Source: an uncultured Caryophanales bacterium
GTDB taxonomy: Bacteria > Bacillota_I > Bacilli_A > RF39 > UBA660
Direction of reading: 5' to 3'
DNA length: 6,858 nt
Assembly: GCA_947303225.1 (NCBI GenBank)
Contig: CAMYXG010000062.1
Span: 1 to 6,858, forward strand
A program made the position numbers and the translations under genes. Shown here piece after piece: positions 1 through 5,989 of this stretch; position 1 is the stretch's first letter; each line of letters opens with the position of its first letter. Under the pieces are notes generated by a model that made no database searches, had not been told where the DNA came from, and was given only the letters and a program-made list of their open reading frames with translations.

Positions 1-390
1 GTAGTTAATCAATTGGTTCAAAAGACTAATTATTTACCTAATATGAAGAATTATAAAGGAGAGACTGCTCTTGATTTAGCTCTTAGTAATGACTATTTAT
101 GTACTGCATTTAAAATATTAGAAGATAAAAGATTTAATAATATAGATATCTTTTCTTTTAAAAATTTATTTAATGCTTCTATTAAGAATACTTTATATGG
201 AAGATATTCTAAGATTACTAATTTAGAAACTATTGTTGAAAATATGGAAAAGAAAGAGTTAGCTCCAATGATGAAGGATTTAGTAAACCATATTCAAGAT
301 CAAATGGAAGAGATTAAAGAAGATATTATGAATTATCATTTTGGATTATTGGAATCAATTATTAATAGTTATTTAGTTATGCAGTATTAA
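1..390 (+). CDS. C-terminal end of an ankyrin-repeat protein (5' end outside window)
   Basis: The reading frame is open from base 1 and ends at TAA 388-390, so the gene enters from the left with 129 codons visible. Early residues contain N-Y-K-G-E-T-A-L-D-L-A-L-S-N-D-Y, which fits the ankyrin-repeat consensus (G-x-T-A-L-x-x-A). The remaining ~90 residues are helical, charged and without a recognisable catalytic motif; a Met- and Glu-rich stretch may form a coiled coil. Ankyrin repeats mediate protein-protein contacts; the partner cannot be inferred here. A TTG at base 13 could start translation formally, but the frame stays open upstream and no ribosome binding site precedes it, so I treat the gene as truncated by the window edge. 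I see no convincing terminator downstream. The ankyrin assignment rests on one repeat. Confidence 0.7.
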   Translation, partial: VVNQLVQKTNYLPNMKNYKGETALDLALSNDYLCTAFKILEDKRFNNIDIFSFKNLFNASIKNTLYGRYSKITNLETIVENMEKKELAPMMKDLVNHIQDQMEEIKEDIMNYHFGLLESIINSYLVMQY

Positions 391-438
391 TTTTTAGTTT
401 TTTAATTTATATAATAAGAATATAATACGAACAAAAAA

Positions 439-467
439 TTGACAAAAATTGTAAAATATGTTATAAT
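439..467 (+). promoter_or_regulatory. Sigma-A promoter with extended -10, ahead of the riboswitch leader
   Basis: TTGACA at 439-444 and TATAAT at 462-467 are both perfect consensus hexamers separated by 17 bases. TG at 459-460 adds an extended -10. Transcription should start near 473-475, right at the beginning of the structured leader. This is the best promoter in the window, so control probably acts mostly at the downstream riboswitch rather than at initiation. Confidence 0.9.
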
Positions 468-474
468 TATACAT

Positions 475-595
475 GTCAAAGGGGAGTAGTTCTGAAATAA
501 TTTAATTCGTCTTTCGAAGTAATTCCGGATTAAATAATATTTAATTATTGAACAAGACTTTTGTACAAATATTGTACATAGTCTTGTTTTTTTTT
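475..595 (+). promoter_or_regulatory. yybP-ykoY (manganese) riboswitch with terminator expression platform
   Basis: The leader begins CAAAGGGGAGTAG (477-489), the signature 5' part of the yybP-ykoY class, and closes with AACAAGACTTTTG (551-563), the matching 3' part. P1 pairs CAAAGG 477-482 with CTTTTG 558-563 (one G-U pair). An internal arm pairs ATTTAAT 500-506 with ATTAAAT 529-535 and holds TCGTC (506-510) opposite CCGG (525-528), similar to the TCGTC/CCGG pair I recall from B. subtilis yybP. A further short AT hairpin lies around 535-549. The P1 3' strand overlaps the 5' arm of the terminator at 553-595, so aptamer folding and termination exclude each other. Members of this class bind Mn2+; by family knowledge metal binding stabilises P1, so this should be a transcriptional ON switch. 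The assignment is by eye; I could not check every metal-contacting loop base. Confidence 0.85.
553..595 (+). terminator. Intrinsic terminator of the riboswitch
   Basis: CAAGACT 553-559 pairs with AGTCTTG 580-586. Inside it, TGTACAA 562-568 pairs with TTGTACA 572-578 around an ATA loop, with a small asymmetric bulge (TT against T). Nine T residues follow at 587-595. The 5' arm shares bases 558-563 with the P1 helix of the aptamer, which makes the two structures mutually exclusive. Confidence 0.9.
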
Positions 596-620
596 GACTA
601 TGTATAAAGGGGGGATTTTT

Positions 621-1406
621 ATGATTAAAACAAATGTTGAGTTACAAAGAATGATGCAAAATGAACAAGAAAGAGAGAATTATCAAAGACAATTATTCGA
701 GTATAATCATTTAAGATTATGGGAGAGATTGTTTACTTCAGCACCAGAAAAACCGGTTGCGATTGATCCACAAATAAAAGTAGGAGAGCGTTTTGCTATT
801 CAATATGGCCAATTAAGTGCTCCTCTTCATTTAGAGAATGTAGTTGATTCACCTGGATCATATATTCATTTACTTGATTATGGGCCTATTGGAATTGATA
901 GTAGATATGATGGTATGTGGACTATTGTAGAATATCAGGGAAATAATATTTTTAAAGATTTATTGACCGGAGAATATATTTCAAAAGGTCTTTTTGTAGA
1001 AGATGTTTATTATTCACCTGGTACTGCTTTTTTAGGAGAAGATGATATTGAGCAGTTATATGAAGTTCCATTTGGGATTCATTCAGACTATTTACGTGCG
1101 AGCGTTTATGGAAATATTGGTGATGTGGAAATAACTTTAACTGAGATTACTCCTGAAATTAATCAGTTGATTGAAGAGGAGACAATTCCAGTTATTGATG
1201 AAATAATGAATGCTATTGAAAGACAAAAATCTTCTAATGTAAGATTTATTAATAGTTGGTTAACTTCTTATATTAGGGCTAATGAAGATATGGTTAGATT
1301 TATTTCGTATAATTATCCTAGACGTCTTAAAAGACAATTGAATTATATTGAAAGCTTAAAAAGAATTAGGGAACAACAGAGTCATCCAGCTAAGGTGAAA
1401 AAATAA
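621..1406 (+). CDS. Unrecognised 261-aa soluble protein, first gene behind the Mn riboswitch
   Basis: I do not recognise the family. The start is ATG 621, preceded by AAAGGGGGG (606-614) with a 6-base spacer. The frame can be extended to TTG 594, but that codon lies in the T-tract of the terminator and has no binding site. The protein has no signal peptide or membrane segment, so it is probably cytoplasmic. Residues 7-40 are helical and rich in Gln, Glu and Arg; about 50-175 look beta-rich with many Gly and Asp; 176-252 are again helical and rich in Arg, Lys and Glu; the tail is basic. There are no cysteines and no obvious metal-binding cluster. The stop TAA 1404-1406 shares one base with the ATG of the next gene (TAATG), which implies translational coupling with the LysM/GH25 lipoprotein. 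A role with that cell-wall protein is inferred from position only. It does not resemble the exporters usually found behind yybP-ykoY leaders. Confidence 0.85.
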   Translation: MIKTNVELQRMMQNEQERENYQRQLFEYNHLRLWERLFTSAPEKPVAIDPQIKVGERFAIQYGQLSAPLHLENVVDSPGSYIHLLDYGPIGIDSRYDGMWTIVEYQGNNIFKDLLTGEYISKGLFVEDVYYSPGTAFLGEDDIEQLYEVPFGIHSDYLRASVYGNIGDVEITLTEITPEINQLIEEETIPVIDEIMNAIERQKSSNVRFINSWLTSYIRANEDMVRFISYNYPRRLKRQLNYIESLKRIREQQSHPAKVKK

Positions 1407-3109
1407 TGAAATTAGAGAGAAAATATTATTCATTTATTAAACTAGTATTAGCTGGTACATTGGCTGGAACGATGTTATCTGGATGTATTACTAGTCATCC
1501 TTATGAAACTGAAACAGGGATTGTATTAGATTATAATAATGAAGAAAATGATTTAAAGAAGGCATCTTTTGGTTATTTGATTGCGAATGATGGTGTGTTG
1601 GATTCCATGGCTATTCAGCAAATGAGTTCTTATGATCAGTTTGGGTTAATTGTTCGTATTAGTTCGTCTAGAGTAAGTTCTTTTCAGATAATAGACAATA
1701 TTCAAAGTATATTAGAACAATATGAGGTTGGTGGTCCTATTTATTTGGATATTACAAGTTTACCTTATGATATGACTGAAGAGGAATTCTATGATCGTGT
1801 TATGTTTATTTGTAAAGTATTGGAAGATAATGGATGCTATGTTGGAATTTATGGTACAATAAATGGACTAGATTGTTTTGAACAAATATCAGAGGAAAGA
1901 AATGATGGTCAATATTCGCAATATGATATCATGGTTTTTGATTCTAATGGAGAAGTTGATTTAGATTCTTTTAGAGGTTCTTCCGTTGATAATGGAGAAA
2001 GTGTCAAAATAATAGATGGAAGAAATCCATTTCCTATTATTGCTGAAAAACATTTGAATCAGATTGATGATGATTTTCAAATAGAAGATTATCCATATAT
2101 CGTTCAAGAAGGAGATACTTTATGGGCTATCAGTGAACAGTTTGGTGTTTCTTTAGATGAATTGATTAGCTATAATAACATAGAAGATGCTAGTATTATA
2201 TATCCTGGTACAGTAATTAGAATTCCAAGTATGAATCAAGATATTGCAATAGAATCACCTTCTGTTCCTGAAATAATTGAAGAAGAAAGTATTAATTCAG
2301 TTGAGGAAAATAGCCCTTATCACACTGATGTAAGTGTTATTATTGATGTTAGTGATTGTAATGGCTATATTGATTGGGATTTAATTGCACAACAATATCA
2401 AGAAGGTAAAATTGCTGGAGTTATTTTACGTATTGCAGACCATTGGACGTCAGGAAAAGATGGTAACAAAGGTAGTTATTCTTTTTATGAAGATAGATAC
2501 TTTAAGCGAAATCTTTCAGAATGTAATCGTTTAGGTATTCCTTATGGATTTTATGTATTTACTAGATTTTTTAATGAGGAAACAATGAATACTGAATTGT
2601 ATGATTTAGAAAATTATATTGATTCGATTTTATTGAGTTCGGATGAAAATTTAGTACTTAATCCTACATTTCCATTTTATATTGATGCTTTTGAACCAGA
2701 TGCTAGTGAGCAATACTATTTACTTCATTCTGGAAATGTGGAAGATGTTAAGTTAGGGGCTCGTCTAATGAATGAATTTGCTAGAAAATTATCCGAAAGG
2801 GGATATACTATTGGTCTTTATGCAAATAGAGGTGATTTTCTTCAGTCTGGTTTGGGCGAATTTATAGATTATGATGTAATTGGAATGTTGTGGCTTGCTG
2901 ATTATGGTTATGATGTACCACTTTCTATAGGAGAGCATACACTTTCTAAGTCTTGGCTACTTAGTGATGGTAATTGTTATATTATGTATCAAGTTTCTTC
3001 TAAGGGGTCAATTGAAGGAATTGAAGGATTTATTGATATTGATTTATGTTCATCAGATTTTGTAAAAAAAAGTAATGCTCAACAAAGTTTTGGAATAGGT
3101 AAGAGATAG
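1406..3109 (+). CDS. LysM lipoprotein with a GH25 domain and a degenerate GH25-like domain
   Basis: Residues 1-27 form a lipoprotein signal: basic start, hydrophobic core, and lipobox L-S-G-C with Cys27, so the mature protein should be anchored to the outer face of the membrane. Residues ~54-215 look like a shortened GH25-type barrel (GLIVRIS 80-86, YLDIT 113-117, GIYG 147-150). A LysM domain follows at ~230-275 (Y-x-V-Q-E-G-D-T-L-W-x-I, ending I-R-I-P-S); LysM binds peptidoglycan. Residues ~309-550 form a fuller GH25 (Glyco_hydro_25, lysozyme-like) domain: IIDVS with Asp314, GVILRIA, GIPYGFYVF, YIDAFE 425-430, GYTIGLYANR, WLADY and FIDID. GH25 enzymes cut the MurNAc-GlcNAc glycan. The usual D-x-E pair appears here as D-A-F-E (Asp427, Glu430), so activity is uncertain. 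AAGGTGA 1392-1398 is the binding site. The gene overlaps its upstream partner by one base and ends in a terminator. Confidence 0.88.
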   Translation: MKLERKYYSFIKLVLAGTLAGTMLSGCITSHPYETETGIVLDYNNEENDLKKASFGYLIANDGVLDSMAIQQMSSYDQFGLIVRISSSRVSSFQIIDNIQSILEQYEVGGPIYLDITSLPYDMTEEEFYDRVMFICKVLEDNGCYVGIYGTINGLDCFEQISEERNDGQYSQYDIMVFDSNGEVDLDSFRGSSVDNGESVKIIDGRNPFPIIAEKHLNQIDDDFQIEDYPYIVQEGDTLWAISEQFGVSLDELISYNNIEDASIIYPGTVIRIPSMNQDIAIESPSVPEIIEEESINSVEENSPYHTDVSVIIDVSDCNGYIDWDLIAQQYQEGKIAGVILRIADHWTSGKDGNKGSYSFYEDRYFKRNLSECNRLGIPYGFYVFTRFFNEETMNTELYDLENYIDSILLSSDENLVLNPTFPFYIDAFEPDASEQYYLLHSGNVEDVKLGARLMNEFARKLSERGYTIGLYANRGDFLQSGLGEFIDYDVIGMLWLADYGYDVPLSIGEHTLSKSWLLSDGNCYIMYQVSSKGSIEGIEGFIDIDLCSSDFVKKSNAQQSFGIGKR

Positions 3110-3131
3110 TTCTTATCTATTCTTTTTTTTT
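3093..3131 (+). terminator. Intrinsic terminator of the LysM/GH25 operon
   Basis: GAATAGGTAAGA (3093-3104) pairs with TCTTATCTATTC (3111-3122) over 12 pairs with one G-U, leaving a 6-base loop, and nine T residues follow (3123-3131). The stop codon TAG 3107-3109 of the lipoprotein gene lies in the loop, so the hairpin is partly coding. Confidence 0.9.
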
Positions 3132-3137
3132 AATATA

Positions 3138-3146
3138 TGTTATTAT
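3138..3146 (+). promoter_or_regulatory. Possible extended -10 promoter for miaB
   Basis: TG at 3138-3139 followed by T and TATTAT (3141-3146) gives an extended -10. There is no good -35 at 16-18 bases upstream, where the terminator T-tract lies. Initiation near 3153 would give a leader of only about 15 bases. A promoter is needed because a strong terminator lies immediately upstream, but the exact site is uncertain. Confidence 0.4.
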
Positions 3147-3167
3147 ATATAGGAATGGAGTGGTACT

Positions 3168-4580
3168 ATGCGATTACCTGATTTTAGAGAAGCAAAAACA
3201 AGAGATAAAAGAGAGTATCATAATAGAAAGTATAAATTAGATAAATCTCTTTGTAATAAGTATAAGAATAAGACTTATTTTATAAAAACTTATGGTTGTC
3301 AGATGAATGAGCATGATAGTGAGAATATTAGTGCTTTACTAGAAGAAATTGGTTTTACTAGAATCAATTCTTATTTAGATGCTGATTTAGTATTATTAAA
3401 TACTTGTAGTATACGTGAAAATGCTCATAATAAGGCATTTGGTATGCTAGGTCGATTAAAGCATTTAAAGAATGAAAGAAAAGATTTATTGATTGGTCTT
3501 TGTGGGTGTATGGCACAGGAAGTTAGTGTAGTAGAAGAAATCTTGAAGGATTATCCTTTTGTTAATTTTGTATTTGGTACTCATAATATTAATGAATTAC
3601 CTAATATTTTAGATAAAGCTATTGCAGAGAATAAACAACAAATTGAAGTACATTCAAGAGAGGGAGATTTGTATGAAGGGTTACCTGTTGTTAGAGCTAA
3701 TCCTTATAAAGCATATGTTAATATTATTTATGGTTGTGATAAGTTTTGCACGTATTGTATAGTTCCTTATACTAGAGGAAGAGAAAGAAGTAGAAAGAAA
3801 GAGGATATTTTAAGAGAAATAGATCAATTAATTCAGGATGGTTATCAAGAAGTTACTTTATTAGGACAAAATGTTAATGCTTATGGGAAAGATTTATATG
3901 ATGATTATAATCTAGGTGATTTATTAGAAGAGATTGCGTTAAAAGATATTCCTAGAATTCGTTTTATGACATCACATCCTTGGGATTTTACTGATAAAAT
4001 GATTGAGGTTATCGGAAAGTATCCTAATATTATGCCTAGTGTTCATTTACCTGTACAGAGTGGATCCAGTCGTATTTTAAAATTAATGGGAAGAAGATAT
4101 ACTAGGGAAGAGTATTTATCTTTATTTCACAAGATACAAGATACTGTTCCAGGAGTTAGTTTATCAACTGATATTATAGTAGGATTTCCAGGAGAGAGTG
4201 AAGAGGATTTTCAAGAGACATTAAGTTTGGTGGAAGAATGTAAGTTTGATAATGCATTTACTTTTATTTTTTCACAAAGAGAAGGAACTCCAGCTTGTAA
4301 ACTAAAAGATGAAGTGCCAATTTCTGAAAAAGAAAAAAGATTACAACGATTAAATGAAATTGTAAATCATTATTTTTTAGAGAATAATCAGAAATTGATT
4401 GGTACAAATGTATTAGTATTGGTAGAAGGTGTATCTGAAAAAAAAGGAATGTATTATGGATATAGTGAAACTAATAAATTAATAAATTTTACTTCTGAGA
4501 GAGAAATTCAGGCAGGAGAAATTGTTTCAGTAGAAATTACGGATGCGAAGACATGGAGTTTAGATGGAAGAGTTTTATAA
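3168..4580 (+). CDS. miaB: tRNA-2-methylthio-N6-dimethylallyladenosine synthase (MiaB)
   Basis: This radical-SAM methylthiotransferase converts i6A37 to ms2i6A37 next to the anticodon of tRNAs reading UNN codons. The three domains appear in order. The N-terminal UPF0004 domain carries the second iron-sulfur cluster through Cys44 (TYGCQMN), Cys80 (NTCSIRENA) and Cys114 (CGCMAQE). The radical-SAM domain has C-x3-C-x2-C at Cys190, Cys194 and Cys197 (GCDKFCTYCIVPYTRGRERSR is split by the motif), followed by LLGQNVNAYG and LPVQSGS. A TRAM RNA-binding domain covers about 405-470. The combination NTCSIRENA plus YTRGRERSR points to MiaB rather than MtaB or RimO. At 470 aa it has the full family length. 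GGAG 3157-3160 lies seven bases before ATG 3168. The 3' end overlaps the YmcA-like gene by 17 bases, the same neighbour as in B. subtilis. Confidence 0.97.
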   Translation: MRLPDFREAKTRDKREYHNRKYKLDKSLCNKYKNKTYFIKTYGCQMNEHDSENISALLEEIGFTRINSYLDADLVLLNTCSIRENAHNKAFGMLGRLKHLKNERKDLLIGLCGCMAQEVSVVEEILKDYPFVNFVFGTHNINELPNILDKAIAENKQQIEVHSREGDLYEGLPVVRANPYKAYVNIIYGCDKFCTYCIVPYTRGRERSRKKEDILREIDQLIQDGYQEVTLLGQNVNAYGKDLYDDYNLGDLLEEIALKDIPRIRFMTSHPWDFTDKMIEVIGKYPNIMPSVHLPVQSGSSRILKLMGRRYTREEYLSLFHKIQDTVPGVSLSTDIIVGFPGESEEDFQETLSLVEECKFDNAFTFIFSQREGTPACKLKDEVPISEKEKRLQRLNEIVNHYFLENNQKLIGTNVLVLVEGVSEKKGMYYGYSETNKLINFTSEREIQAGEIVSVEITDAKTWSLDGRVL

Positions 4581-4890
4581 TGCATTAGAAGATGTAGTTT
4601 CTTGTGTATGTCAATCTACTGAATATCAAAATTGTCTGAATATTCGAGAAAAAATGTCAAATAATTCAGAATTAGTTGAGCTTATTCAAAACATAAAAAA
4701 GGTACAGAAACAATATATTCGTAGTAATTATGATAAAGAATTAAAAAGGAAACTAGATGATATGAAAAACCAATTAGAACAAATTCCTATTTATGTAGTT
4801 TATTTGCAAAATTTAAATATTGTAAATGAAAAGATAGAATATATAAAAGATAGTTTGAATGATTACTTTTATCAATTATTTAATGAATAA
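4564..4890 (+). CDS. ymcA: YmcA/YlbF-family protein (RicA-like), short form
   Basis: This is a 108-aa, all-helical protein of the com_YlbF/YmcA type, with the pattern of an N-terminal helix, an N-S-E-L-V-E-L-I turn and helix, a Lys-rich helical hairpin, and a final aromatic helix. In B. subtilis YmcA (RicA), YlbF (RicF) and YaaT (RicT) form an Fe-S-containing complex that works with RNase Y in mRNA processing and affects sporulation, competence and biofilm formation. The assignment relies on weak sequence resemblance plus position directly after miaB and near cotE, as in B. subtilis. The Bacillus protein is longer (about 143 aa) with C-terminal cysteines; this one lacks that tail and instead has Cys14, Cys16 and Cys24. 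It starts inside miaB at ATG 4564, with GGAG 4555-4558 as binding site, so the two are translationally coupled. Confidence 0.8.
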   Translation: MEEFYNALEDVVSCVCQSTEYQNCLNIREKMSNNSELVELIQNIKKVQKQYIRSNYDKELKRKLDDMKNQLEQIPIYVVYLQNLNIVNEKIEYIKDSLNDYFYQLFNE

Positions 4891-4891
4891 A

Positions 4892-4922
4892 AGAAGAACT
4901 CATATGAGTTCTTCTATTTTTT
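4892..4922. terminator. Bidirectional terminator between convergent genes
   Basis: Bases 4892-4915 are a perfect 24-base palindrome (half site AGAAGAACTCAT, centre CATATG). On the plus strand it is followed by A and six T residues (4917-4922), which suits termination of miaB-ymcA. On the minus strand a shorter T-run follows (TTTATT), so it probably also ends the opposing operon. The TGA stop of the minus-strand membrane-protein gene (4900-4902) lies near its centre. Confidence 0.85.
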
Positions 4923-5250
4923 CTGGTTCTGTGTTAGGAGATTGTGGACTTGTATTATTTGCTTGTACAGGTGTTGTGGAATTATTATTGTTCATGATTT
5001 GTTTTGCTTCTAAATCAAATCTTACCATAGCTGGATCATCAATTTGATCTGTTTTTTTGATTGGAATTTCTTTTAATTTTGTTTTATTATTATTTGTTTT
5101 CTCTAGTTGTTTGTTATCTTTTTTAAAGATACCTATTATTTTTATCATTAATAAAATAATCAATAATAAGAAAAATGGTATAATTATGTAAGCAATTATA
5201 GGTGAGGTAGAGAAACTCATTTCTCCAAGAATATAAGTATAATTATTCAT
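4900..5250 (-). CDS. Small single-pass membrane protein of unknown function
   Basis: I do not recognise this 116-aa protein. It has a short polar N-terminus, one strong hydrophobic segment at residues ~17-41 (Ile/Leu/Phe-rich), then the basic F-K-K-D-N-K, which by the positive-inside rule puts the ~75-residue tail in the cytoplasm. The tail holds KTKLKEIPI (56-64), an acidic-hydrophobic patch around D-D-P-A-M-V-R-F-D-L (71-80), and a low-complexity Asn/Ser/Thr/Pro/Gln-rich C-terminus. The binding site AGAAAGGAT lies at 5258-5266 on the minus strand, 7 bases before the ATG at 5250. It follows the phospholipase C-like gene after a gap of 20 bases and is probably cotranscribed with it. The nonapeptide KTKLKEIPI recurs in the upstream protein (KTKIKEIPI). 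Confidence 0.75.
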   Translation of the reverse strand: MNNYTYILGEMSFSTSPIIAYIIIPFFLLLIILLMIKIIGIFKKDNKQLEKTNNNKTKLKEIPIKKTDQIDDPAMVRFDLEAKQIMNNNNSTTPVQANNTSPQSPNTEPEKIEELI

Positions 5251-5270
5251 ATTTTATATCCTTTCTATTA

Positions 5271-5894
5271 TTAATAATTATTTAATGTTTTTAGTATTTC
5301 TTCAGCAGTTTTATCTATAAATTTCTCTACAGGTTCTATATCAATTGTATATGTTTTTTCTTCTTTAGAATTTTCTATTAAAATTCCCATTTTATTAATC
5401 AAAATATCTAAATCTTCAATTGGAATTTCTTTTATTTTTGTTTTTGGTTTTTGAAAATCTTCATAGAATAATGATAAATCAAGATTATAGTCATCAATTA
5501 TTTTTATGTTTAGGTTTGTATAATCAGAATAAATCATATTTTTCATTTCTTCTTTTGTTGCGGGAACTATTGTTCCATCTAAAAGCTTGATAGAATTGTT
5601 TTTTATTATTTCATTCATAAATTCTTCTTTCCACTTTTTATCTGTATATAAATGAGTGAAATATCCTAAATCAAAAGAATTATATTGAAAAAGAGGATAT
5701 CTTTTTATGAATAAATTTATATTAGGAAGATTATCTGGTGTGTTAATTTGAAAATGAGATTCTTCATGATCTGTGCCTAGTTGGCTAGAAATATCAGGAG
5801 CAATTGCGCCTAAATAAAAATCTTTTTTATTATCTATTGTTAATTTTTCTTCTACTATTTGAGCGATTGCTAGATGAATAAGTGCTGATGCCAT
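5271..5894 (-). CDS. Zinc-dependent phospholipase C-like protein
   Basis: This 207-aa protein has the pattern of the zinc-dependent phospholipase C family (PF00882-like). It opens M-A-S-A-L-I-H-L-A with His7, then Y-L-G-A-I-A-P-D (Asp34), D-H-E-E-S-H (His43, His47) and L-G-Y-F-T-H-L-Y-T-D (His81, Asp85). These His/Asp residues match the metal-ligand layout of the family. The C-terminal half is helical and divergent. There is no signal peptide, unlike secreted clostridial phospholipase C, so this is the short intracellular form often annotated as a zinc-dependent phospholipase C family protein or hydrolase; the substrate is unknown. The start at 5894 is firm because AAGGAGGA (5901-5908, minus strand) lies 6 bases upstream. 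It is the first gene of a two-gene minus-strand operon that separates ymcA from cotE. Confidence 0.85.
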   Translation of the reverse strand: MASALIHLAIAQIVEEKLTIDNKKDFYLGAIAPDISSQLGTDHEESHFQINTPDNLPNINLFIKRYPLFQYNSFDLGYFTHLYTDKKWKEEFMNEIIKNNSIKLLDGTIVPATKEEMKNMIYSDYTNLNIKIIDDYNLDLSLFYEDFQKPKTKIKEIPIEDLDILINKMGILIENSKEEKTYTIDIEPVEKFIDKTAEEILKTLNNY

Positions 5895-5919
5895 ATGTTT
5901 TCCTCCTTATTATATATTC

Positions 5920-5928
5920 ATTATAACA
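5920..5928 (-). promoter_or_regulatory. Extended -10 promoter for the minus-strand operon
   Basis: Read on the minus strand, 5928-5920 is TGTTATAAT, an extended -10 with a consensus TATAAT. No good -35 is present about 17 bases upstream (GTACTA). The start would lie near 5913, just before the AAGGAGGA binding site. Confidence 0.6.
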
Positions 5929-5978
5929 TTAAATTTTATTTTTAGTACTTTTTTTTATGCTTTTACATATATTAGATT

Positions 5979-5986
5979 AGGAGGAG
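5979..5986 (+). promoter_or_regulatory. Strong ribosome binding site of cotE
   Basis: AGGAGGAG lies at 5979-5986, with 5 bases between the AGGAGG core and ATG 5990. It fixes the start of cotE and is the strongest binding site on the plus strand. Any promoter in 5930-5975 is unclear; the region is AT-rich and also holds the divergent promoter of the minus-strand operon. Confidence 0.85.
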
Positions 5987-5989
5987 TTT

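Noticed and set aside
13..390. Complete short gene starting at TTG 13
   Set aside because: The frame is open to base 1, no binding site precedes the TTG, and the ankyrin motif suggests further repeats upstream.
391..438. Terminator after the ankyrin-repeat gene
   Set aside because: The region is T- and A-rich but has no stable inverted repeat before a T-tract.
594..620. Upstream TTG start extending the 261-aa protein by nine residues
   Set aside because: The codon lies in the T-tract of the riboswitch terminator and has no binding site, whereas ATG 621 has AAAGGGGGG at good spacing.
4859..5047. 62-residue plus-strand open frame
   Set aside because: It overlaps the end of the YmcA-like gene and runs antisense to the membrane-protein gene through the terminator palindrome; no binding site and no recognisable domain.
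5947..5974. Sigma-K-like promoter for cotE (AC at 5947-5948, CATATATTA at 5966-5974)
   Set aside because: It fits the loose consensus and B. subtilis cotE has mother-cell promoters, but the start would fall in the ribosome binding site and such matches are common in AT-rich DNA.
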